Part shown: piece by piece, positions 9,270 to 18,230 of the stretch
How the letters are laid out: every line of letters begins with the position of its first letter
Position numbering within the stretch: position 1 is the stretch's first letter
NCBI GenBank assembly: GCA_002901265.1
Contig: PPHI01000042.1
Coordinates: forward strand, 62,001-126,000
Length of the DNA stretch: 64,000 nt
Direction of reading: 5' to 3'
DNA from: Rhodopirellula baltica
GTDB taxonomy: Bacteria > Planctomycetota > Planctomycetia > Pirellulales > Pirellulaceae
Program-made: the position numbers and the translations under genes
Notes under the pieces: generated by a model
The model's database searches: none
Seen by the model: the letters and a program-made list of their open reading frames with translations, nothing else
What the model was told of the DNA's origin: nothing

Positions 9270-10136
9270 TTATTTGACATCGACAGGGCCCATGACTTGA
9301 TCGCGGCCCGCTCGCTTGGCGTCGTACATCCGTTCGTCAGCGCGGCGCAACAATGCGTTGCCGGTTTCTTCCGCGTCCGGTTGTAAACAGGCAACCCCAA
9401 AGCTCGCGGTAACCGGAATCGGATCATGATTCGAACGGAATGGATCCCTGCGAATTGCTTCCCAACATTGCTGGGTTAACGCCAACGCATCACTCGCGTC
9501 GGTGCCGACAAGTAACAAGCTAAACTCCTCACCACCGTAGCGGGCAACGAGGTCGTCCGGGCGGCAGGTTTCGATCAACCGTTGCCCGAATTCACGCAGC
9601 ACCGCGTCACCCACCAAGTGGCCGTATTGATCATTGATGCCTTTAAAGTCATCGATATCGATCATCACCACCGAAAGCGGGACGCCTTGCCGACGGGCCG
9701 CCGCGATCGACCGATCGAGAGTCTCCAGAAGGTACCGTTGATTCATCGCGCCGGTCAAAGCATCGCGGGTCAGCGCAGAATACAGTGTCTCGTGATACTT
9801 TGATTCGACACTTCCGGCGGAAAGGTATTTAAACAAATACATCCCCAGGCGAATGGTGTCGCCGGAAATCAAGCGATGACGTTGCACTGACTGGTCAGCA
9901 ACAAAGGTCCCACTGTCGCTGGAGAGATCCTCGATTTCAAATCCGCTTTCGACGCGACGGATCCTCGCATGCTGTGGAGAAACGCTCGGGTCTTGCAGCA
10001 CCAAATCACAGCAGTCGTCACTGCCGATCAACAACGCTTCGTCCCGAATCAGCATCATTCCGTCGACCACATCAGCCGGGTAAATCTGTACCAGGCAGGC
10101 GCGACGTGGTGTTGCCAAATCAGACTCGTCATTCAT
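9270..10136 (-). CDS. FHA-GGDEF diguanylate cyclase
   Basis: From the ATG at 10136 the protein is 288 residues. Longer in-frame starts would run back into the preceding gene and add a low-quality Cys/Arg-rich stretch. An FHA domain (about 15-105: LLIGSDDCCDLVLQDPSVSPQHARI, then the DSGTFV strand) precedes a GGDEF domain with LTRDALTGAMNQRYL, MIDIDDFKGINDQYGH and an intact GGEEF active site at 201-205. An RPDD inhibitory site lies at 192-195, five residues before the active site, so product inhibition is expected. It should make c-di-GMP from two GTP, with activity tuned by phospho-Thr binding at the FHA domain. It is the last gene of the exopolysaccharide operon, about 100 bases after the WecG-like gene. 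Confidence 0.88.
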   Translation of the reverse strand: MNDESDLATPRRACLVQIYPADVVDGMMLIRDEALLIGSDDCCDLVLQDPSVSPQHARIRRVESGFEIEDLSSDSGTFVADQSVQRHRLISGDTIRLGMYLFKYLSAGSVESKYHETLYSALTRDALTGAMNQRYLLETLDRSIAAARRQGVPLSVVMIDIDDFKGINDQYGHLVGDAVLREFGQRLIETCRPDDLVARYGGEEFSLLLVGTDASDALALTQQCWEAIRRDPFRSNHDPIPVTASFGVACLQPDAEETGNALLRRADERMYDAKRAGRDQVMGPVDVK

Positions 10137-10239
10137 CAAGCGGGATCTCAATTGCCTACTGCGACACGATTTTGGGGCGGCCACCGCGCCCCGCGATGAC
10201 ATTTTGTCGGCAATCTTGTTTCGATGCATGGTGGGGGCA

Positions 10240-11046
10240 CTATCCGTAGCGAACGCTTTGGCTTGGCTGAACACCGCGTTCTTGCATTCGATGCAGGATC
10301 CCAAGCTTTTGTAACCCCAGATGACAAACGAAGGCTGGGTTGGTTGTCAGGTAGCGTTTCCACAAACGTCGTGGCTCGCAAACCAGCCGATACAGCCATT
10401 CCAAGCCACGCCGTTGCATCCAGGGAGGAGCCTGTGAGAGCAAACCGGCATGAAAGGCAAAGGCCGCACCCACCGCGATTTGCGGCATTTGAATCTTATC
10501 CTTCATCTCAAAGGCGAAGACTTCTTGTCTTGGGCAACCGAGTCCGACAAAGCAAATCCCCGCGCCGCTGGAATTGATTTCGTCCGCCAAAGCGTCGGTT
10601 TCCGACTCGGACAACGTCCGGAATTGGCTGGCTTTCATCCCGGCAATCTTCAGACCGGGGAACTTGCGTTGCAGTGTCTCTGCAAAACGATTCAGCATTT
10701 CGTCCGTTGCCCCGAACAGAAACACGGAAACGCCTTCGTCAGCGGCGGCAGCGCATAATCGCAGCGTCAGCTCCGGACCATAGACGCGATCGGATAGCTC
10801 ACATCGATGCAACCAGTTCAGCGCCCATCGGACGGGCTGTCCGTCGGGGCAGACCAAATCAAAGTCGCTTAACCGATGTCGGTGTTCGTTATCGCCGACG
10901 CCAGTCATCACGCCATGAACCGCCAATGCAGTCACCGTAAACGGGCGTCGCTGCTTTGCAGCCTCAATGACGTTGGCGACTGCGGCTTGATAGTCAATCG
11001 CGTTGACACCGATGCCAAGTATGTTGCGTTTCCCCTGGTCAATCAT
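10240..11046 (-). CDS. WecG/TagA/CpsF family glycosyltransferase
   Basis: This 268-residue protein has the family layout: NILGIGVNAIDYQAAVANVIEAA at the N-terminus, the VCPDGQPV motif near residue 70 with the proposed catalytic Asp, VYGPELTLRLC, and the late GLGCPRQEVFAFE motif. Family members (GT26) add N-acetylmannosaminuronic acid or related sugars to a lipid-linked intermediate at the cytoplasmic membrane face; the actual donor here is unknown. The start overlaps the stop of the deacetylase as ATGA, indicating translational coupling within the polysaccharide operon. Its C-terminus has the basic/aromatic character expected for peripheral membrane binding (LWKRYLTTNPAF). Confidence 0.9.
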   Translation of the reverse strand: MIDQGKRNILGIGVNAIDYQAAVANVIEAAKQRRPFTVTALAVHGVMTGVGDNEHRHRLSDFDLVCPDGQPVRWALNWLHRCELSDRVYGPELTLRLCAAAADEGVSVFLFGATDEMLNRFAETLQRKFPGLKIAGMKASQFRTLSESETDALADEINSSGAGICFVGLGCPRQEVFAFEMKDKIQMPQIAVGAAFAFHAGLLSQAPPWMQRRGLEWLYRLVCEPRRLWKRYLTTNPAFVCHLGLQKLGILHRMQERGVQPSQSVRYG

Positions 11047-12041
11047 CGTTCGCGTCGATTCGAAAAGTGTGGCGATGGGTTGGCTGAAGATTCATCCAAG
11101 CGTTCGATCTGGTTTCGCATCGTGCAAACCTCAAAGGTTTCTGCATACAAGGCGAGCGCCCACCGGACCAGCTCCAGTTTGTCGGCGCGTGCGGTTTTCA
11201 TCCCTGGGAAATACGCCATGTCCTGATCATCTTCGCGTCCCATAAAGTCGGGTGGATGCAACAGAAGCGACGGCGGCGTTCCCGTCGAACGACACAGTCG
11301 GAATGCCGTTCGCAAATACGATTTCGCAACAGCTGTCGAAAAGCTTGCCAGAAATGTGAAGTAGCTGAAGTGAATCGGCGTTCGCAACCAAGGCATCACT
11401 GTGACAGGAATTTCCCAGATCGATTCGCTAGCGACCGAACGGACAAAAGGTCGATTGGGATTTCGCATCGAAGCAAAACCGCCATAGAGCTTTTTCGCCT
11501 TCTCTTTTTGCTCCCCTTTCAGCTTCGCCCGGGCCAAGAAAACAGCCCGTGCGATAGGCGCGATCGAAGTCGGAAAGATGGATGCGTCATAGCGGTACCC
11601 ATGACGCAACAAAACGTCCAAGACTTCGGGCGGGCAAGAAAATCCTGGCCCTCGGAACCCGACCGCTTCGGCATCCAAGGCGGACAACAAGCGGTCGTGC
11701 GTCGTAACAATTTCGCATTCGATCTCTGCCGGATCCATTGTGTGCATCCAAGGCAGATGGTTCAGCGAATGGTTCGCCAATTCGCAGTCGCCAAGTTGCC
11801 GCAGCGAATCGATCGCCTCGACGTCCTCCTCGCTTTCCAGATCACGACCGACAACAAACGCCGTCAGTGGCAGACGAAGTTCACCCAAAATATCGGTCAC
11901 TCGCCGCAATGCCATCGGCAGATAACTGTCGCACGACTCCCAATTTTCACGCCCGGCGGCACGCAAGTAAGCCCATTTGTTGTCGACATCGATCGACAGG
12001 CTGGCCAGCGGTCGCCGTGACCGTGTTTGCGGTTCAGACAT
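11043..12041 (-). CDS. polysaccharide deacetylase (NodB-like)
   Basis: The start at 12041 (332 aa) gives the overlap ATGtcTGA with the previous gene's stop and removes an N-terminal stretch without family character. NodB motifs are visible: SIDVD near 16-20 (catalytic base and metal Asp), HSLNH (metal His91 and His95) and GFRGPGFSCP (motif 3). LLHPPDF near the C-terminus probably supplies the final His. There is no signal peptide, so it probably acts in the cytoplasm, removing N-acetyl groups from lipid-linked sugar intermediates, as in WecG-type exopolysaccharide clusters of the XrtA/PEP-CTERM kind. The region after motif 3 is longer than in minimal NodB domains. Stop and start overlaps tie it to both neighbours. 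Confidence 0.88.
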   Translation of the reverse strand: MSEPQTRSRRPLASLSIDVDNKWAYLRAAGRENWESCDSYLPMALRRVTDILGELRLPLTAFVVGRDLESEEDVEAIDSLRQLGDCELANHSLNHLPWMHTMDPAEIECEIVTTHDRLLSALDAEAVGFRGPGFSCPPEVLDVLLRHGYRYDASIFPTSIAPIARAVFLARAKLKGEQKEKAKKLYGGFASMRNPNRPFVRSVASESIWEIPVTVMPWLRTPIHFSYFTFLASFSTAVAKSYLRTAFRLCRSTGTPPSLLLHPPDFMGREDDQDMAYFPGMKTARADKLELVRWALALYAETFEVCTMRNQIERLDESSANPSPHFSNRRER

Positions 12042-13305
12042 CTCGGCCCCCGCCGCATTGCTCGACAAAGTCCGCGATTGCTTGAATCGCCCCTGCCGCT
12101 GCCCACCTTGGCGTGCAATGGGCGATCGACTGTCGGCAACGTGATCGCATATCAGCCATCGCTGTGTCCGACAGCTCAAAGTATTGATCGAGTGCGTTGG
12201 AAAGTGACTGTGTTTTCTCAGGGTCGACTTGGCAAGGGTCATACTGCCAACCGTTCACCCCGTCCCGAACCAGCGTGGTAGTCGCCTGGGCATAGACGCT
12301 GCCGATAACGGGCAAGCCAGCTTGCAACGCTTCGTTGACAACGAGCAACCATTCGTCGGCCAGAGTCGGTGCGATCGTCGCGCCAACGCTGGACATCTCG
12401 CCAGCCAGCTCTCCTGCGGACAGATTCCCGAGGGAACAAACACGTAGGTTGTCAGGGGCAGAAAACGAATCGACTTGCTCGCGATTGGGCCCGCTGCCAG
12501 CCAATCGCAGCTCAACCAGTCGCGTCGGATTCCGCTGACAGTATCCGGCAAGCTGATCAAGCATCGGCATCACGCCTTTGCGATCGCTAAGCTGCCCCAC
12601 ATACAGCAATTTTGATCGCACATCAGATTCACGCCGACTGACAGAACCTTGGTAGGCGGTGCGATCGTCGGCCGCATAGGACAAACGATAGAGCTTTTTT
12701 GGATCGGCACCGACACTGTGCAGATAGCGTTCGCAGGAGGGACCATTGAACGTCATCGCGTCAGCGTTTCGAACCAGATATCCCCGCAGCTTCGATCGCA
12801 GCGCACCGCGGTTTTGTTCGGTATGCTCGCTCATGTAAGTGCACAAGATGCTTTTGCAATCCGCGTTGCGTTTGCAATAGCGGATCGCACCTAGCGAGCG
12901 TGCCCCCAATTCCAACGACATCACCACGTCAGGCCGCAACCGCGAAAGCTGGGCTGAGGTGTCATAGGGAAGGTGGACGTACAACGGATCGACAAAACCG
13001 CCAATCGCGTCGCCTGATTTTGCGCTAGCGGGATGTTTCCAGCGCCGGCGTAAAGTCAACGTTTTCTGGACCGTGACATCCAATGTTCCCCAATCCGGCT
13101 TGAAATGCCGATTGGGTTCGATTGGGGTACTGATCAGCACATGAAAGTCACGAACACTTCGGGCGATTTCTTCCAGAACCCGGACTTGGTAGAGCGGAAT
13201 ATAGTGCGTCAAGAAAACGACGCGTGCCGGAAGCGGGGCATGATGCCGCGTTACACGATCATTCGCCCCTGCACTTGGCATCGGTGTCACGGATTCCGAA
13301 GACAC
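12034..13305 (-). CDS. family 4-type glycosyltransferase
   Basis: This 423-residue GT-B glycosyltransferase starts at a GTG at 13305 that overlaps the TAG of the upstream sugar transferase by one base and has GAGGGAG about 7 bases before it. The N-terminal domain starts with VVFLTHYIPLYQVRVLEEI. The C-terminal Rossmann domain has LLYVGQLSDRKG (donor-binding start) and the EX7E-like DEWLLVVNEALQAGLPVIGS near 325-345. It transfers a sugar from a nucleotide donor to the growing lipid-linked repeat unit on the cytoplasmic side. The sugar is not predictable. It is central in the polysaccharide operon. Confidence 0.88.
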   Translation of the reverse strand: MSSESVTPMPSAGANDRVTRHHAPLPARVVFLTHYIPLYQVRVLEEIARSVRDFHVLISTPIEPNRHFKPDWGTLDVTVQKTLTLRRRWKHPASAKSGDAIGGFVDPLYVHLPYDTSAQLSRLRPDVVMSLELGARSLGAIRYCKRNADCKSILCTYMSEHTEQNRGALRSKLRGYLVRNADAMTFNGPSCERYLHSVGADPKKLYRLSYAADDRTAYQGSVSRRESDVRSKLLYVGQLSDRKGVMPMLDQLAGYCQRNPTRLVELRLAGSGPNREQVDSFSAPDNLRVCSLGNLSAGELAGEMSSVGATIAPTLADEWLLVVNEALQAGLPVIGSVYAQATTTLVRDGVNGWQYDPCQVDPEKTQSLSNALDQYFELSDTAMADMRSRCRQSIAHCTPRWAAAGAIQAIADFVEQCGGGRDV

Positions 13306-14621
13306 TAATCACTCCCTCGGCCCATCAAGGGAACGACGGTGGTCCGGGCAAGCAGTTGCAAGTCCTGCCATGTGGTGGCGTGGTCGACGTACTGAAGATC
13401 CAGCCGCATCCAGTCATCAAATGTTGGTGCGGCGGCCTTATTGACTTGCCAGTGGCAGGTCATGCCAGGCTTGACATCGAGTCGTCTTCGGTGCCACCCG
13501 CTGCATGCCCGGCTTTCTTTCCAGGGCAACGGACGTGGACCGACCAACGACATCTCGCCGCGAAGCACGTTGATCAATTGAGGCAATTCGTCCAGGCATG
13601 TCTTACGCAGAAACTGCCCAACCAGCGTGACGCGCGGATCGTACTTGATCTTGAATGCGGGTCCGTCGCGATGACTCGAAGCAATCAATTCGCTTTGACG
13701 AATCTCTGCATCCACGGTCATCGTACGGAGCTTAAAAATAACAAATGGCACACCGCCACGGCCTTCACGCACCTGGCAAAAGAACACAGGTCCAACACTG
13801 GTGACCTTGATCGCGACCGCACAAAGCAACAACACCGGGGCAAATACAATCAAGCCAACCGCAGCGCCGACGATATCAACCAATCGCTTTGCAAACCGCC
13901 GCACCGGCGACGGCCCTCGTAAGATGTCTGCCGCATACCAATCCGGCACCGAACCGCTCGTCCGCACCAAAGGCTGTCTGTCTGTGGCTGTCTGCGTTGG
14001 AGAAGTAAGCGACGTGCGTTTCGTAAATGAACGAGGCATCGCCGCCGTTGAACTGACATCAGTCACGACAGCGACACTCGACGCCTGATCGAGCGATGCT
14101 TGGCTGAGCGACTGTGTGGGATAATCAAACCGAGTCCAATTCGTTTCTTCGGTCTCGACACTACGGTCAGCAGCTCGCCGTCCATCCGCAGAAGACGCCG
14201 CAGAGGGATCATCGGAATCGAAGCCTTCTGGATCATACACCTCGAGCGTCAGACTTGCGTTGAGGCCTTGAACTTCGCAGAGATCCTCGATTCGGTCGAG
14301 TGCCGCACGGCCACCCATTTCCGGAGTATCCACCAACAGAACGGCAAAACGTGTTCCGCCAAAATCAGCCTTGTGATCGGTCAGTCGCAGATGGCGATGC
14401 AGAAGCTGGATCAGCAGACGGCGACGGCGTCGCAGTTGTTCCCGTCCATTCAGCTGAATCCTGATAACACAAAACGGAATCGCCCGCCGAACGGCGCGAA
14501 TACGCTCACGCGTGACTTCACGATTGAACTCCGTCTGCGTCAGCAGAAACGAGTTGCCATCGCGAACTCTCGCGGAGATCGATAGTCGGGTTAATAACTT
14601 GCCAATCACAGGGCAATCCAA
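13305..14621 (-). CDS. polyprenyl-P sugar-1-phosphate transferase with degenerate GGDEF N-domain
   Basis: This 438-residue protein has three parts. Residues about 27-130 align with a GGDEF fold: ERIRAVRRAIPF (helix and strand), then DFGGTRFAVLLVDTP where the active site should be. The catalytic acidic residues are gone (GGTRF at 88-92, and the D..FK..ND signature is lost), but R79-x-x-D82 sits five residues before it, exactly the c-di-GMP inhibitory-site spacing. A disordered Ser/Thr/Asp-rich linker covers about 131-230. The C-terminal part is a classical bacterial sugar transferase: a transmembrane helix (about 250-275), FKLRTM, DELPQLINVLRGEMSLVGPRPLP, and KPGMTCHWQVN. It starts polysaccharide synthesis by moving sugar-1-P to undecaprenyl phosphate. 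The start codon is TTG; no nearby ATG competes. Confidence 0.88.
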   Translation of the reverse strand: MDCPVIGKLLTRLSISARVRDGNSFLLTQTEFNREVTRERIRAVRRAIPFCVIRIQLNGREQLRRRRRLLIQLLHRHLRLTDHKADFGGTRFAVLLVDTPEMGGRAALDRIEDLCEVQGLNASLTLEVYDPEGFDSDDPSAASSADGRRAADRSVETEETNWTRFDYPTQSLSQASLDQASSVAVVTDVSSTAAMPRSFTKRTSLTSPTQTATDRQPLVRTSGSVPDWYAADILRGPSPVRRFAKRLVDIVGAAVGLIVFAPVLLLCAVAIKVTSVGPVFFCQVREGRGGVPFVIFKLRTMTVDAEIRQSELIASSHRDGPAFKIKYDPRVTLVGQFLRKTCLDELPQLINVLRGEMSLVGPRPLPWKESRACSGWHRRRLDVKPGMTCHWQVNKAAAPTFDDWMRLDLQYVDHATTWQDLQLLARTTVVPLMGRGSD

Positions 14622-14768
14622 TGCTCTCTAATTCCTCGACAACGGCAGTCGTTGGCGGTGTCGAGGTCTCCCTTTTTCAGCGAACGCATGCCGCTCAGCA
14701 GCGTTCGTTTCTTCGTCCAGTTGTTTTGTCATGTTCGATCGCCAGACAACGCATGCAACTTGCATGAG

Positions 14769-16460
14769 TTAACGTGGCAATACCGGCGTTGCCGAATCAG
14801 CCACTTGGCCGTTTGCTTCGGGGGCATCCTCGCCGTGGCCCGCGTGAATCCGATTCCACGAATCCTCCACCGCCTTTCGTTCGACGACCTCGTGCACACG
14901 AGCGTCCGAATCGCTGGCCAGCGGATGGCGAAGCATCGCTTGAAACAGCCCGAGAGCCGCCCCAAGACAGGCACCGACAACTGCCAGCAAACTTCGTGGT
15001 GGGCCCGTCTTCTTGAGATTCAACGAAGCGTCCTGAATGATCGTCACATCGGACAGCTTGTTTTGATCGAGTTCATTGATGATGCGTGCCTCTTCGAGGC
15101 TTCTCGCATGTCGTAGCAACGACTCTTCGGCAATGTCTGCTTCCCACTTCAAGCGAGCAATGCGAACGGCGTCTTTGTTGAGCGTTAGCAAATCGTTCTT
15201 CGCTAGCTCCAATCGTCCATTCAACGATTCGCTTTTCTGTTTCAGTCCGTCGGCCTTGGCAGTTGCCAGTGCGAGCTCGGATTGGATCTGCTGCCAAAGC
15301 GGATTCAATGCTTCGCGGCGAAGCTCTCGATCGATCGACTGGTCATCGACGATGTCTTGGCTACGCGACATTTTCTGTTGCAACAATCGATAACGTGGGT
15401 GGTCAGGCTTGATCGTTGCGAGCTGCTCACTCTCGACGACTTGCTGGTCAAACAGTTGCGTCTTCATCGAATCGCTAGCCGCGTTCGCTACACCACGGGT
15501 GACTTCCATGGGAATCCACTCCTCCGTGCCAGCCAACTGTGTACCAAGTGAATCACGTCGCTGCTGCGCCTCGGCCAAGTCGCTTAGTGTTGCATCTAAC
15601 GAAACCTGAATCGCGACGATACGTTCGCGAAGTGTTGTTTCGGCAGATTCGATACTCGTCCAACCGGCTTCGCTGCGAGCCTGCTGCAAGGACTCGCGAG
15701 CTGTCGTCGCGACCTCGCGGCTTTCGGCTACTTGACCCTCAAAAAATTGCAATGATCCGTCGCTTCGGTGTGCCTCGACGTGATAGCTCTTGTACTGATC
15801 GAGGATCGACTGAGTGATCTGTTGAACCAAGAAGGGGTCGGGGCCGGCACAGTCGATGGCGATTGTGTAGCCGTTTTTGGGAACATTGACCTTCAGCCAA
15901 CTACGCACGCGTTCGACCGCTTCTTCATGGCGAAGTTGATTGGCGTATTGTTCGCTTTGAAACTCGGACGGTCGGGCAAACAGATCAGCCAAAGATTGCT
16001 TTGCCCGATCGATCCAAGACCGAGGCTGCAAGATTTCCTCCGCTCCCACGTCCTTGACCGCCCGCTCGGCAATCTCGCGACTGGTAATCATCTCGGCAAC
16101 ACTGAGCACTTCGGCAGAACGCGTTTCTTGAATCGAAACTGCGCCACCCGCGTTCTGGGCGGTGGGGTCAACGGTAACTGCTGCACGACCTAATCGGACA
16201 TACAACATGCCCTCGCTGCCGTAGCGGTTCGGTAGAACAAGCAACGCCGCGCACGACATCGCCGTCACGACGAAAGCAACAACGATGACAGAGAACCAGT
16301 GCTTTCGCGCCGAGCACAAAAGATCCGCTGGCGTCATGACAGTCCACCCGCTTTCGCGATCGCGCACTGGAGAAGCCGCCGCCCGAATTCGACTACCGTT
16401 GCGCTGGCCAACATGACGACCATTGCGGCCTTCATTTGGATCGACAACATTTGAATTCAT
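14769..16460 (-). CDS. Wzz/GumC-like chain-length determinant protein
   Basis: This 563-residue polysaccharide co-polymerase has a cytoplasmic N-terminus of about 50 residues, a first membrane helix near 52-75 (HWFSVIVVAFVVTAMSC), the Wzz-type strand YGSEGMLYVRLG, long periplasmic coiled-coil helices (about 200-470, rich in E, Q, L and R), the PxxP-like Pro/Gly-rich segment KKTGPPRSLLAVVG, and a second membrane helix. It lacks a fused tyrosine-kinase domain; no Walker A is visible in the tail. It controls chain length and export of the polysaccharide. It is the first gene of the operon, 147 bases before the sugar transferase. AGGAA lies almost directly before the ATG. Confidence 0.88.
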   Translation of the reverse strand: MNSNVVDPNEGRNGRHVGQRNGSRIRAAASPVRDRESGWTVMTPADLLCSARKHWFSVIVVAFVVTAMSCAALLVLPNRYGSEGMLYVRLGRAAVTVDPTAQNAGGAVSIQETRSAEVLSVAEMITSREIAERAVKDVGAEEILQPRSWIDRAKQSLADLFARPSEFQSEQYANQLRHEEAVERVRSWLKVNVPKNGYTIAIDCAGPDPFLVQQITQSILDQYKSYHVEAHRSDGSLQFFEGQVAESREVATTARESLQQARSEAGWTSIESAETTLRERIVAIQVSLDATLSDLAEAQQRRDSLGTQLAGTEEWIPMEVTRGVANAASDSMKTQLFDQQVVESEQLATIKPDHPRYRLLQQKMSRSQDIVDDQSIDRELRREALNPLWQQIQSELALATAKADGLKQKSESLNGRLELAKNDLLTLNKDAVRIARLKWEADIAEESLLRHARSLEEARIINELDQNKLSDVTIIQDASLNLKKTGPPRSLLAVVGACLGAALGLFQAMLRHPLASDSDARVHEVVERKAVEDSWNRIHAGHGEDAPEANGQVADSATPVLPR

Positions 16461-16773
16461 GTTCCTAGTGCGTCGCTATTGAAAGAATTGTGTTTTGCCA
16501 AATGCGGGCAAAACTTTTGCGAATCCGACAATTGTCTTCACCCTCTGGGCGTACAAACCGTCGGATTGTTCTGACCCGTCCTCGCGCCCAAGACTAGTCA
16601 TCAAAGCGAACGGTTCCAGTCGGCGAATCGTGTTCACTATTTGTAGTTAACGAATGACAGAATGTGGTAATAGTTGAGACGATTTTAACACCTATGTCAC
16701 CTTCCGCCCCCCAAAGCTCAGGCAAAGACGACTAGGCTTCCTTGCCAAACACTAACTCTTATGAATTAAAGCC
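16461..16773. promoter_or_regulatory. divergent intergenic region: polysaccharide operon / methyltransferase
   Basis: About 313 bases separate the starts of the Wzz-like gene (minus) and the methyltransferase (plus). An AT-richer core around 16625-16700 (ctatttgtagttaac, gattttaacac) is the probable promoter zone for both. No operator could be picked out with confidence. Confidence 0.4.
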
Positions 16774-17481
16774 ATGCCCCCAACCGCCCACACTCCCAAC
16801 GGCGAACCCCCACACCCTCTCCCACGCACCCTTGAACCCGAAGCGATGGACAGCGAGGACGAAGCGCGCGAGTACCTGAAGATGGACCATGCGACCGTCA
16901 ACAACGCCTTCGTTGATGACTTGATCGCCAGCGGACCGGTCGGCACCAAGGTGATGGACCTTGGATGTGGCACGGGCGAAATCCCAGTGCTGCTCTGCCA
17001 ACGCCTGTCCGACGTCCAAGTGATGGGCGTTGACATCGCGATCGAAATGCTGGACGTCGCCCGTCTTGAAGTGGAACTGGGAGGCGTACAGGGACGCGTC
17101 TTCCTGGAACACGCCGACTGCAAAGCACTCGACCACTTTGAAGCAAACTCGACCGACACCGTCATCTCCAATACGCTGGTGCACCACGTCCCAGATCCGA
17201 CCGAGGTGCTTCGCTGCGCAAAACACGTGCTTGCTCGTGGAGGAAGACTGTTCATTCGCGATCTCGCGCGTCCACTGACAGAAAGTCGGGTGGAGGAACT
17301 GGTGCAACTGCACGCCTCCACCGAGACGCCGTTTGCACAACAGCTACTTCGCCAGTCGCTGCACGCGGCACTGACCATTGACGAGATCGCCGCAATCGCT
17401 GAAACCTGCGGCCTCGACAACGCGGAGATCTCGATGACCAGCGATCGCCACTGGACGATGCACTGGACCAAGCCTGCCTAG
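16774..17481 (+). CDS. class I SAM-dependent methyltransferase
   Basis: This 235-residue soluble protein has SAM-binding motif I at 60-68 (VMDLGCGTGE), the acidic residue after strand 2 (MGVDIAIEML), motif II near 105-115 (LEHADCKAL), the post-II motif NTLVHHVPDP and RGGRLFIRDLARP, all in the order of UbiE/Methyltransf_11/25 enzymes. The N-terminal 25 residues are Pro/His-rich and probably disordered. The substrate is unknown. It is a stand-alone gene divergent from the polysaccharide operon, so a role in modifying that polymer is possible but unsupported. Confidence 0.82.
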   Translation: MPPTAHTPNGEPPHPLPRTLEPEAMDSEDEAREYLKMDHATVNNAFVDDLIASGPVGTKVMDLGCGTGEIPVLLCQRLSDVQVMGVDIAIEMLDVARLEVELGGVQGRVFLEHADCKALDHFEANSTDTVISNTLVHHVPDPTEVLRCAKHVLARGGRLFIRDLARPLTESRVEELVQLHASTETPFAQQLLRQSLHAALTIDEIAAIAETCGLDNAEISMTSDRHWTMHWTKPA

Positions 17482-18230
17482 CAACCTCCGGTTTACCGCG
17501 CAATCGCAGTGCCGCCATCTAAAATCGCGCGGCAACTCATCCCACCGGAAAGCGGACCAAACCAAAGCGGGCTGCTGTTGCACAGGGCGCCCGCGACGGC
17601 ACTCTTTGACGGCGAAAATCGAACGCCCGCACTCCCACCGCGGGGCGATTGCGATGATTTGCCGCGAACCACCCAACAGCTTGGTTTTAGCCTCTGGCGC
17701 ACTGCGAGAGAGCATCTTGCGGCGACCTGTCGGAGCTACGCCGTACACCTACCGCCACGGCGATCGGCACACCTCTTTTCGGTTAGCCCGTTTGGATGTC
17801 TCACTCGGTAAAAAACGAGACAAACGGAATTACTGCAATTTTTGCGCCAAACAACAAACATCCCCACCGGCAAGCGGTTCCGAATGTTCCGCCTATTCCG
17901 TTTGTCTTAGCCAGTTTGAGAGACCACCCGCTCCCCACGTCCCGGGGATTGACCGAAAGGGCTCCTCTGATTGCGGACCTGGACAAACTTCGAGCGAATC
18001 ACCAATTGTTTGTGGCTATTCGCAAAGCTCGAACTTAGACTAGCGACTTATATTTGCTGATTTAGCCGCATTAATGGCGATTGAAATTCCCTTCCGCCTG
18101 TGTTTATGGTGAAGGGTCAGCAACTTTTCTTGACCGCTTTTTGACTTCATTCTTTCCCATCTGCGTGTGACTGGAATCCCTCAAAAGATTTGAGCGAAAC
18201 ACGCGAAATTCCAATCTGAAAGTCTGATAA
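17482..18230. other. 749-bp intergenic region before the giant gene
   Basis: Open frames here lack start context, family similarity and sensible composition, so I call no gene. The region holds a perfect 13-bp inverted repeat (17818-17830 and 17895-17907) and becomes AT-rich from about 18030. That part probably contains the promoter and leader of the giant surface-protein gene, including a small hairpin ctcaaa-aga-tttgag at 18180-18194. Confidence 0.5.
17818..17907. repeat. 13-bp perfect inverted repeat with 64-base loop
   Basis: agacaaacggaat at 17818-17830 is repeated as its exact reverse complement attccgtttgtct at 17895-17907. It is located downstream of the methyltransferase and upstream of the giant gene. 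It may be a structured RNA, a paired regulator site or a remnant mobile-element end; the sequence does not decide. Confidence 0.6.

Noticed and set aside
9246-9270. A possible terminator between the convergent dehydrogenase and GGDEF genes
   Set aside because: Only 23 bases lie between the stops, and no paired arms or T-run are visible.
13224-13922. A 232-codon plus-strand frame opposite the sugar transferase and glycosyltransferase genes
   Set aside because: It is a shadow of two strongly supported minus-strand genes and has no recognisable domain.
17606-18043. A 145-codon plus-strand frame in the gap before the giant gene
   Set aside because: The composition (Ser, Pro, Arg, Cys) and overlap with other random frames suggest non-coding DNA.
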